Made by a program: the position numbers and the translations under genes | Source of the DNA: JAGWRI01 sp035700805 | GTDB taxonomy: Bacteria > Gemmatimonadota > Gemmatimonadetes > Gemmatimonadales > Gemmatimonadaceae | NCBI GenBank assembly: GCA_035700805.1 | Contig: DASSOG010000002.1 | Location: 1-24,986 of the forward strand | Reading direction: 5' to 3' | DNA length: 24,986 nt | The notes under the pieces: model-generated | The model's database searches: none | Told to the model about the DNA's origin: nothing | The model's input: the letters and a program-made list of their open reading frames with translations, nothing else | In this document: in pieces, positions 6,360 to 13,133 of the stretch | Numbering within the stretch: the first letter of the stretch is position 1 | Layout: the number at the start of each line of letters is the position of its first letter

Positions 6360-8654
6360 TTACTTGCCGCCCGAGAGCACCTTGGCGGCGTCCGAGATCA
6401 ACCCGGCCTCAAGCATGAGCGCATCGGCCACGCGCTGGATCTGCGGGTCCACCGCGCTCCACTCCCCCTGCTCAATGGCTTCGCGCGGACCTGGCATGGT
6501 CTTCACGCCATAGCCGGTGTAGAAACCGGGGGCGTAGATCAGGTGCCGGTACCACGGCCGGCGCGGCAGCCCGGCGGTGGAGGTCAGGTCGCGCTCGGTC
6601 TTGAATAACCGCACGTTGACGCCCTGCAGCACGGAGTCGGGCAGGGTGGCCGCGCGGTCCCAGCCCTTGTACGCGGCCTCGAAATCCCTGGCCGCCGCGG
6701 TCAGGGTGTCCATCGCGTTGAGCAGCGGCGCGAAGTTGAACTGCGGGGGCGGCACCTCCACCTTGGGCGGGAAGGTGGGGTGCCACGGATCGCTGGCCAG
6801 CGCAAAGTCGCCGTCCTTCACGGCCTTGTTCACGGCCGCGATCTGGCTGGCGCGCTGGTCGCGCAACTGCACGAGCTGGTCGGCGTACTCCTGGAAGGTC
6901 CGGGCCTGGTTGGTGAAGACAAAGGGCAGCACATCCGCGCCCGACAGCCGCATGACGATGCGCCCGGTAGCCTGCGCCAGCGCCTTGCCATACACGAACG
7001 ACGTGTCGCTGAAGTGCGTGAACCAGTAGAAATCATCGTAGGCGGAGTGGTACACGCCGCCGGGATCCTCGCCGCCAAAGCCGAGGTTCAGCGAGGCGAT
7101 GCCCAGGTGCTGCAGGAAAGGCGTATAATCGGAGCCCGAGCCGAGCGCGCCGATGGGCAGGCCGCCGTCACTGCCACCACTGCCGCCCCGGCCACCCCGC
7201 CCGCCGCGTCCGCCACCCTCGGCGCCGCGCGCCGCGCGGGCGGCTTCGGAACGCCGGTAGATGCTGACGCTGGTCTCGGGGTCGGTCACGTCCTTCTCGA
7301 CCTCGTTCACCAGCGCCTCCAGCGAGTGCGACCCGGACGCGTAGAAGAATCCTCGGCCGGTATTGTCAGTATTGATATAGGCCACCGCATGCCGGGACAG
7401 CTCATCCGCGTGCATCTCGGCCCATTCCGTGGAGCCGAGCAGCATGGGCTCCTCCCCGTCCCAGGCCGCGTAGATGATGGTGCGCTTTGGGCGCCATCCC
7501 TGCTGGTAGAGCTGTCCCAGCGCGCGCGCCTCCTCCAGTTCGGAGACCAGGCCCGAGATCGGGTCGGCGGCGCCATTCACCCACGCGTCGTGGTGGTTGG
7601 CGCGAATCACCCACTGGTCGGCCTGCGTGGTGCCGGGCAGCCTGGCGATTACGTCGTACAATGGCTTGATGTCCCAGTTGGACTTGACCACCAGGTGCAC
7701 GCGCGTGACGCCCTGGCCGCCCAGCCGGTAGGTGATGGGCAGCCCGCCGCGCCACGCCGACGGGGCCACCGGGCCGGACATGGCCTCGAGCAGCGGCTGC
7801 GCATCGCCATATGAGAGTGGCAATACCGGGATCTTGGTGATGGTCGGGCTGTCCTGGATGGACAGCCGCTTCGCATCCTTGGTGGCCGGGATGCCCGGCG
7901 TGAGCGGGTCGCCCGGATAGAGTGTCATGTCCATCACGCTGCCGCGCTGCACGCCCTGCGGCGGACGCATGGGCCCCTTGGGAAACACGGCCTCGTCGGC
8001 ATAGCCGTCGTCCGCCGGGTCGGAGTAGATGAGGCAGCCGATGGCGCCATGCTCGGCGGCAATCTTGGGCTTGATGCCGCGCCAGGAGCCGCCGTACTTG
8101 GCAATGACAATGGCGCCCTTCACCGAGACACCGTGGCGGGCCAGTTCGTCATAGTCCTCCTGCAGGCCGCGGTTTACGAACACCAGCGGCCCGGTCACGT
8201 CGCCGTCAATGGAGTAGGCGTTGTAGGGCGGCAGCGCCTCCGCGGTCTGGTAGGAGGTGGTGTCGCCCGGCACCGGCGGCTCGGCCAGCTTGGCCTTGTA
8301 GTGCGTGGGCGCGGTGAGCTCCACCAGCCGTTCCTTTGGCGTAGGGAAGAGCGGATAGAAGTTCTCGATGTGCGCGTCCCACCCCCACGACTTGAACTGC
8401 GCCAGCAGCCACTCCGCATTCTGCTTGTCGTATGGGGAGCCGACGTGGTGCGGACGCGCGGTGAGCAGCTTCATGTTGGCGCGCATGCGCTCGGGGCTGG
8501 GAATGACGTCGAACTTGGCTTCCCAGTTGCGCTCCACGGCCGACGACGCGGCGGTGAAGCCGCGCAGCGGCGCGGGGTCGGCAGGGGGCCGGACGGGCAG
8601 CAGGGCGAGCCCGCCCAGCGCGGCAAGCGAGGCGATGGTGAATCGGTGCATCAT
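6360..8654 (-). CDS. M28 family zinc peptidase, glutamate carboxypeptidase II-like, exported
   Basis: Exported peptidase resembling human GCPII/PSMA and related bacterial M28B enzymes, which release C-terminal residues using two zinc ions. The frame extends to an ATG at 8723, but ATG-ATG at 8654/8651 begins a proper signal peptide (MMHRFTIASLAALGGLALLPV), so I prefer 8654. A PA-like domain ('KGAIVIAKYGGSWRG') lies before the catalytic domain. All ligands are visible: His in NHHDAW, bridging Asp in GAADPISG, the catalytic Glu pair in WDGEEPMLLGSTEW, Asp in INTDN and His in VYHSAYDDFYWF. The C-terminal helical domain matches the GCPII dimerisation domain. An unusual Gly/Arg-rich insert (GGGRGGRGGRGGSGGSDGG) sits between the Asp and last His ligands. 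The gene is divergent from the membrane protein at 8722. Confidence 0.92.
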   Translation of the reverse strand: MMHRFTIASLAALGGLALLPVRPPADPAPLRGFTAASSAVERNWEAKFDVIPSPERMRANMKLLTARPHHVGSPYDKQNAEWLLAQFKSWGWDAHIENFYPLFPTPKERLVELTAPTHYKAKLAEPPVPGDTTSYQTAEALPPYNAYSIDGDVTGPLVFVNRGLQEDYDELARHGVSVKGAIVIAKYGGSWRGIKPKIAAEHGAIGCLIYSDPADDGYADEAVFPKGPMRPPQGVQRGSVMDMTLYPGDPLTPGIPATKDAKRLSIQDSPTITKIPVLPLSYGDAQPLLEAMSGPVAPSAWRGGLPITYRLGGQGVTRVHLVVKSNWDIKPLYDVIARLPGTTQADQWVIRANHHDAWVNGAADPISGLVSELEEARALGQLYQQGWRPKRTIIYAAWDGEEPMLLGSTEWAEMHADELSRHAVAYINTDNTGRGFFYASGSHSLEALVNEVEKDVTDPETSVSIYRRSEAARAARGAEGGGRGGRGGRGGSGGSDGGLPIGALGSGSDYTPFLQHLGIASLNLGFGGEDPGGVYHSAYDDFYWFTHFSDTSFVYGKALAQATGRIVMRLSGADVLPFVFTNQARTFQEYADQLVQLRDQRASQIAAVNKAVKDGDFALASDPWHPTFPPKVEVPPPQFNFAPLLNAMDTLTAAARDFEAAYKGWDRAATLPDSVLQGVNVRLFKTERDLTSTAGLPRRPWYRHLIYAPGFYTGYGVKTMPGPREAIEQGEWSAVDPQIQRVADALMLEAGLISDAAKVLSGGK

Positions 8655-8721
8655 GGCAGGGACCAGGTGCGGGTGGTGGCGGATGGGAACGATCGCCGCG
8701 AAATTGTCACGCGGTACCGCC

Positions 8722-9327
8722 ATGCGCCAGCGGGGTCACGTGAGCCCCGCGAGCGCCCCACCCCGACTCGGAGCCCCCCCCGTGGACGCCGGAACCAGGA
8801 CCACGCCGCAGTTCACCCGGGGCGCGAAGCTGGGGCTGCTGGCCCTCCTCGCCATCTACGGCCTGCGCTGCTACCTGGACCCGCAGGGCGGGCACATCAT
8901 TGACAGCGTGAACCTGGCCATCCACGAGACCGGCCACCTGGTGTTCGCCCCCTTTGGCGAGTTCATCCAGTTTGCCGGGGGCACGCTCTTCCAGCTCATC
9001 GTCCCGTTCACCTTCCTGGCGTACTTCGTGAAGTTCGCGCCCGAGCGCGATGACTTTGCCGCGTCGGTGATGCTCTGGTGGGTGGCCGTGAACTTCTGGA
9101 ACATCGCGGTCTATGCGGCCGATGCGCGCACGCAGGCGCTGCCCCTGGTGGGCGGCGGCGAGCACGACTGGGCGTACCTGCTGGGGCGCACGGGGCTCCT
9201 GGCGCACGATCAGGGGGTGGCGTCCACCTTCAGCGCGCTCGGCTGGCTCTTCTTTGTATATGGGCTGGTGGCCGGGGCCCGGGCGGCGCTGCAGCCGCCG
9301 GCGGTGGCTGACGACGTGCGGGGATGA
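8722..9327 (+). CDS. Multi-pass membrane protein with HExxH motif (possible metalloprotease)
   Basis: About 201 residues with roughly four to five membrane segments. The first segment is followed by 'IHETGHLVFAPFGEFIQFAGG', where His68-Glu-Thr-Gly-His72 is an HExxH zinc motif next to a hydrophobic stretch, as in site-2 (M50-like) proteases. A second conserved-looking stretch, 'WWVAVNFWNIAVYAADAR', could provide an Asp ligand, and 'GGGEHDW' follows. The classic M50 'NxxPxxxxDG' motif is not present, so this is either a divergent intramembrane protease family or a non-enzymatic relative. The start at ATG 8722 is weakly supported; a GTG near 8780 is an alternative that still precedes the first membrane segment. 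It starts in the few bases shared with the M28 gene's longest frame. Confidence 0.7.
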   Translation: MRQRGHVSPASAPPRLGAPPVDAGTRTTPQFTRGAKLGLLALLAIYGLRCYLDPQGGHIIDSVNLAIHETGHLVFAPFGEFIQFAGGTLFQLIVPFTFLAYFVKFAPERDDFAASVMLWWVAVNFWNIAVYAADARTQALPLVGGGEHDWAYLLGRTGLLAHDQGVASTFSALGWLFFVYGLVAGARAALQPPAVADDVRG

Positions 9328-9448
9328 AGCTGGGTGGCACGCGGAAATCCGACGGCCAGTGGCCCGATTGGGCAGTGTCGAGCTGCGCGGCGGGTGCGTC
9401 CTCCGTCACCTTACCAAGGCAGATTGAACATTCTCCAGGTGGTCCGTC

Positions 9449-9637
9449 ATGTCCGAGAATCAAACCGCCAGGACTCACGCGCGCGCAATCATCGACCAAC
9501 TGCCCGACAACGCGAGTTGGGACGATGTCATGTACGAACTTTACGTGCGCGAGGCCATCGATGCCGGGCTGGCTGATGTCGCGGCCGGGAGGACGATCCC
9601 CCAGGACATGAGCCGTAAATCCGCGGCTGGGCCATAG
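9449..9637 (+). CDS. Small antitoxin-like protein, apparently without a toxin partner
   Basis: A 62-residue protein, 'ARAIIDQLPDNASWDDVMYELYVREAIDAGLADVAAGRTIPQD'. This pattern is common among small antitoxins paired with RelE/ParE-type toxins, which bind the toxin and their own promoter. The ATG follows CAGGTGG at 9435-9441 with good spacing. The tail after 'IPQD' (MSRKSAAGP) is short and unlike the usual 'EEVxRRxxxW' ending, so the C-terminus may have drifted. No toxin frame follows; the next gene is the S9 peptidase 120 bases later. It may be a solitary antitoxin, or a general regulator of that shape. The assignment rests on recalled sequence pattern only. Confidence 0.6.
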   Translation: MSENQTARTHARAIIDQLPDNASWDDVMYELYVREAIDAGLADVAAGRTIPQDMSRKSAAGP

Positions 9638-9693
9638 TCCCAAGCCTGTCTCTAGCGGGCGGTCGGTCCCCGTCCTAAGCTCTTGGCGCTTCC

Positions 9694-9709
9694 CCGCAGG
9701 CATCTGCGG
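9694..9709 (+). terminator. Small hairpin after the antitoxin-like gene
   Basis: CCGCAG and CTGCGG pair perfectly around the loop GCAT, and ATTTCC follows. It lies between the antitoxin-like gene and the S9 gene. The stem is short and the T tract poor, so termination is uncertain. Confidence 0.3.
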
Positions 9710-9757
9710 ATTTCCGCGTGCCTGGCGGCCAGTCCTCACCCCTGAAGGATTCGACCC

Positions 9758-12097
9758 GTGCCTCTCACTCGTACCCTCCGCCTGGTGGCCGCGGCCGCCC
9801 TGGTGCTTGTCCCGGCCGGCTTGCGCGCGCAGGCGCACCCCACGGTCAAGCAGTTCCTGAATCCGGCCTCGCCGCTGGACCTGGCCTCGGCCGCGCACGC
9901 CAGCCGCATCGCCTGGATGGCCTACGAAGAGGGCAAGCGCAACGTGTACACGGCGGCGGGCCCCGCCTTCCGCCCGGTGAAGCTCACGACATTCACAAAG
10001 GACGATGGCATTGACCTCACCGATGTCACCGTCTCCGACAACGGGTCCATGATCGTGTTCGTGCGCGGCTCGCGGCCCAATCGCGACGGGTGGGTGGCCA
10101 ACCCGGACCACGACCCCAACGGGCAGGAACTCACCATCTGGGCGGTGCGAGCCACCGGCGGGCCGGCGTGGCGCGTGGCCGAGGGGAGCAATCCCGTGCT
10201 CGCGCCCAACGGCCGGACCGTGCTGTATCGCAAGGACGGGCAGATCTACCGGGCTCGGCTCACGGGCGTAAAGCCGGACTCCATGGACCTGGGGCTCAAG
10301 CCGCTGGTGAACGCGTGGGGGAATCAGGGGTCCCCGGTGTGGTCGCCCGACGGTTCGATGTTCGCGTGGTCGTCCACGCGTGAGAACCATTCGCTGATCA
10401 TGGTCTATCATGTGGCCACGCGCGCCGTCCAGTACGTGGCGCCCAGCGTGGACTGCGACGCGGAGCCGGTCTGGTCGGCGGACGGCAAGTCCATTGCGTT
10501 CCTGCGTCGGCCGGGCACCCCCTTTGGCGAGCAGGCGCAGCAGGGCGGGGGCGGCATCGGGAATCCGACGGCGCCCGGGTATAACCCGGCAAGCGCCGCG
10601 CGCGGGGGATTCAGCTTCTTTGGCGGCGGGGGCGGGCGCGAGTTCAGCGGCTGCCGCAGCGGGTTCGGGCGCGGGTTCTTTGGCGGTGGACGCGGAGGCA
10701 ACGGCGGCGGCCGGGGCGGTCGCGGCGGAGCGGCGGACACGTCGCATACGTCCACCGAGGCTGGGCTGTTCAACGCGACATTCAGCGGCGGATATAATCT
10801 TTCGATTATGGTAGCCGACGTGGCCACGGGTCAGGCCCGTGAGGCGTGGCACAACCAGCCGGACGATCGCGAGTTTGCCGGCATGCGGAGCATCCAGTGG
10901 AAGGGCGGGCGGATTGTCTTTCCGCTGACGCCGAGGGACGACGAATACCAGCGGTACTTCTCGGTGGCGCTGGACGGCAGCAATGCCGCTCCGGTGATGC
11001 TCACCACCACCAACGGCCTCATCGAGGATGCCACGTCGGTGGCGTTCTCCCCCGACGGCGCCACGCTCTACTACTGCACGAACGCCGAGGACGTGGAGCG
11101 GCGGCACATCTGGGCCGTGCCCGTCACGGGCGGGACGCCGCGCCGGGTGTCCACCGGCAGCGGGGTGGAGACGTATCCGCAGCCGGTGGCGTCGGGCAAG
11201 CAGGTGGCGGTGCTCTACTTCAACGCGAAGCAGCCGGCGTCGGTGGCCATCGTGCCCGCGGCGGGTGGCGATCCGCGGATCATCTTCCCCACCTTGCCAT
11301 CAGACTTTCCACAAGCCGAGCATGTGGTGCCGGAGATCGTGATCACCCATGCCGCCGACGGGCTGGAGATCCACAACCAGCTCTTCTTGCCGGCGGACCT
11401 GAAGCCCGGTGAGAAGCGGCCGGCCATGGTCTTCGTGCACGGGGGGCCGTCCCGGCAGATGCTGCCGGCGTACCACTACATGCAATTCTACCACTGGGCG
11501 TACGCGTTCAACCAGTGGCTGCAGAGCCAGGGGTACATCGTGCTGTCCATCAACTACCGGAGCGGCATCGGGTACGGCCAGAAGTTCCGGCGGGCGGAGA
11601 ACACCAACGCCCGGGGCAACTCGGAGTACCAGGACGTGCTGGCCGGCGCGCGCTACCTGCAGCAGCGCGCGGACGTGGACTCCACGCGCATCGGCATCTG
11701 GGGACTCTCATACGGCGGGCTGCTGACGTCGGAGGCCCTGGCGCGTAACTCCGACATCTTCCGCGCGGGGGCGGACCTGGCGGGTGTGCACCTGTACGGC
11801 AACTCGCTCGATACCACGGACGTGAGCTTCCAGTCGTCCGCCGCGGCGCACGTGGACACCTGGAAGTCGCCGGTGTACCTGGAGCAGGGTGACGACGACC
11901 GCAACGTGTCGTTCTCGCAGATGATCGGCCTGGTGGACCTGCTGCGCGCTCACAAGATCTATTATGAGCTCACCGTGTGGCCCGACGAGGTGCACGAACC
12001 GCTGGTGCACGCCAAGTGGGTGAAGATCTTTGGCGACATGGGCGTGTTCCTGAACCGGTTTGTGCGCGACAAGGAAACACCGCCGGTCGTGCAGTAG
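9758..12097 (+). CDS. S9 family prolyl oligopeptidase-type serine peptidase, exported
   Basis: Exported 779-residue peptidase (acylaminoacyl peptidase/DPP-IV type). The GTG start at 9758 follows GAAGGA at 9744-9749. The signal peptide is MPLTRTLRLVAAAALVLVPAGLRAQA. Residues about 60-500 form a TolB/PD40-like beta-propeller ('GNQGSPVWSPDGSMFAWSS', 'CDAEPVWSADGKSIAFL', 'TSVAFSPDGATLYY'). It is interrupted by a Gly-rich stretch at about 260-330 (FFGGGRGGNGGGRGGRGG). The C-terminal alpha/beta hydrolase domain begins near 'MVFVHGGPSRQM'. The catalytic triad is Ser651 in GLSYGG, Asp714 in GDDDRNV and His746 in DEVHEP. It likely cleaves short peptides in the periplasm or outside the cell. It is a single gene, ended by the strong hairpin at 12119. 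Confidence 0.93.
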   Translation: MPLTRTLRLVAAAALVLVPAGLRAQAHPTVKQFLNPASPLDLASAAHASRIAWMAYEEGKRNVYTAAGPAFRPVKLTTFTKDDGIDLTDVTVSDNGSMIVFVRGSRPNRDGWVANPDHDPNGQELTIWAVRATGGPAWRVAEGSNPVLAPNGRTVLYRKDGQIYRARLTGVKPDSMDLGLKPLVNAWGNQGSPVWSPDGSMFAWSSTRENHSLIMVYHVATRAVQYVAPSVDCDAEPVWSADGKSIAFLRRPGTPFGEQAQQGGGGIGNPTAPGYNPASAARGGFSFFGGGGGREFSGCRSGFGRGFFGGGRGGNGGGRGGRGGAADTSHTSTEAGLFNATFSGGYNLSIMVADVATGQAREAWHNQPDDREFAGMRSIQWKGGRIVFPLTPRDDEYQRYFSVALDGSNAAPVMLTTTNGLIEDATSVAFSPDGATLYYCTNAEDVERRHIWAVPVTGGTPRRVSTGSGVETYPQPVASGKQVAVLYFNAKQPASVAIVPAAGGDPRIIFPTLPSDFPQAEHVVPEIVITHAADGLEIHNQLFLPADLKPGEKRPAMVFVHGGPSRQMLPAYHYMQFYHWAYAFNQWLQSQGYIVLSINYRSGIGYGQKFRRAENTNARGNSEYQDVLAGARYLQQRADVDSTRIGIWGLSYGGLLTSEALARNSDIFRAGADLAGVHLYGNSLDTTDVSFQSSAAAHVDTWKSPVYLEQGDDDRNVSFSQMIGLVDLLRAHKIYYELTVWPDEVHEPLVHAKWVKIFGDMGVFLNRFVRDKETPPVVQ

Positions 12098-12118
12098 CGT
12101 AGCGGAACGCTTGACGTG

Positions 12119-12157
12119 ATAAAGGGCGTCCGGTGCGTGGCACCGGACGCCCTTTAT
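12119..12157. terminator. Bidirectional hairpin terminator, 18-bp perfect stem
   Basis: A perfect inverted repeat: left arm 12119-12136, loop GTG 12137-12139, right arm 12140-12157 (starting GCACCGGACGCCC). It fills the gap between the stop of the S9 gene (+, 12097) and that of the PEP synthase regulator (-, 12161). The outer A/T pairs place a short T-rich tract at each 3' end, so it can serve both genes. Confidence 0.85.
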
Positions 12158-12160
12158 GGC

Positions 12161-12985
12161 TCAATACGACGGCTTGTCCAGCCCGGCCTGCTGCATGATG
12201 GCCGCCGACAGCTCCTCGATGGATTTCGTCGAGGAGTCGAGCCAGCGAATATCCTCCCGCGTCATCATGGCCTCGGCGGCGGCCACCTCACGGCGGCAGT
12301 TCTCCAGCGCGGCGTAGGTGCTGTCGGGGCGGCGGGCATGCCGGATGCGGGCGAGCCGCTCGGGATTGATGGAGAGGCCAAAGAGCTTGGCGCGGTGGCT
12401 GCCCAGGTCGTCGGGCAGCTTGTTGCGCTCAAAGTCCTCGGGGATCAGCGGAAAGTTGGCCGCCTTCACGCCGAACTGGAGCGCCAGGTACAGGCTGGTG
12501 GGGGTCTTGCCGCTGCGGGACACGCCCACGAGGATGAGGTCGGCCTTGCCCAGATCCATGCTGGACACACCGTCGTCGTGCGCCAGAGTGAAGTTCACCG
12601 CCTCGATGCGGTCCGTGTAGTCCGTGCTGGTGGCCACCTTGCGCGACTTGCCCACCGTGTGCGAGCTGCGCACCAGAAACTCGGTTTCCAGTGGCGCGAT
12701 GAAGGTCTCAAAGAAGTTGAGCACCAGCGCGTCGGCATCGTCCAGCCGCGACGAGATTTCGGGGCTCACCAGGGTGGAGATCACCACCGGCCGCACGCCG
12801 TCCAACGTATGCGCGGCCCGGATCTGGGCCAGGCACGCCAGCACCTTCTCCTCATTGTCCACAAAGGGAATGCGCACCTGCCGGAACTCGATGCCCTCAA
12901 ACTGCGACAGCAGGCTGTGCCCCAGCGACTCAGCGGTGATGCCGGTGCCGTCGGAGATGAAGAATACGGTGCGTTTGGCGGCCAT
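12161..12985 (-). CDS. ppsR: PEP synthase regulatory protein (kinase/pyrophosphorylase, DUF299)
   Basis: Bifunctional regulator of PEP synthase (274 residues; E. coli PpsR is about the same size). The family uses ADP to phosphorylate a Thr next to the catalytic His of PEP synthase, switching it off. It then uses phosphate to remove the group and switch it on. Visible motifs are the N-terminal 'VFFISDGTGITAESLGHSLL', the P-loop 'GVSRSGKTPTSLYLA', and the family stretches 'ANFPLIPEDFERNKLP' and 'FGLSINPERLARIR'. The target gene lies divergently next door, which is the usual arrangement and strengthens the call. The ATG at 12985 is the natural start although its ribosome site is weak. Cytoplasmic; controls flux between pyruvate and PEP. 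Confidence 0.95.
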   Translation of the reverse strand: MAAKRTVFFISDGTGITAESLGHSLLSQFEGIEFRQVRIPFVDNEEKVLACLAQIRAAHTLDGVRPVVISTLVSPEISSRLDDADALVLNFFETFIAPLETEFLVRSSHTVGKSRKVATSTDYTDRIEAVNFTLAHDDGVSSMDLGKADLILVGVSRSGKTPTSLYLALQFGVKAANFPLIPEDFERNKLPDDLGSHRAKLFGLSINPERLARIRHARRPDSTYAALENCRREVAAAEAMMTREDIRWLDSSTKSIEELSAAIMQQAGLDKPSY

Positions 12986-13133
12986 GGTCCCGGGTAGGCG
13001 GACAGGGTGATTAAACTAATTGGGGGGCCAATCCGTGCCGCTGCACGCGCGGGAGCCGAGGCGCCTGCCATCGGCGCCAACTTGCGCACCCTCACTATCA
13101 CCGCTATCCGTTTCCCGTCACCCGCCAACTGCC
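12986..13133. promoter_or_regulatory. Shared divergent upstream region of ppsR and ppsA
   Basis: These 148 bases must hold the promoters of both divergent genes. I see no confident -10/-35 pair or operator, and no strong ribosome site before the ppsA ATG. Confidence 0.4.

Noticed and set aside
8655..8723. ATG 8723 as the start of the M28 gene
   Set aside because: It would place 23 polar residues before a normal signal peptide; ATG 8654/8651 gives the expected exported N-terminus.
10600..10740. G-rich tract in the S9 gene considered as a non-coding repeat or G-quadruplex element
   Set aside because: The frame stays open and the bases are explained as Gly/Arg codons of an insert; noted instead as a protein feature.
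9230..11107. Long minus-strand frame of 625 codons over the S9 gene
   Set aside because: Low-complexity Arg/Pro/Ala translation, no recognisable domain, and opposite a clear S9 peptidase.
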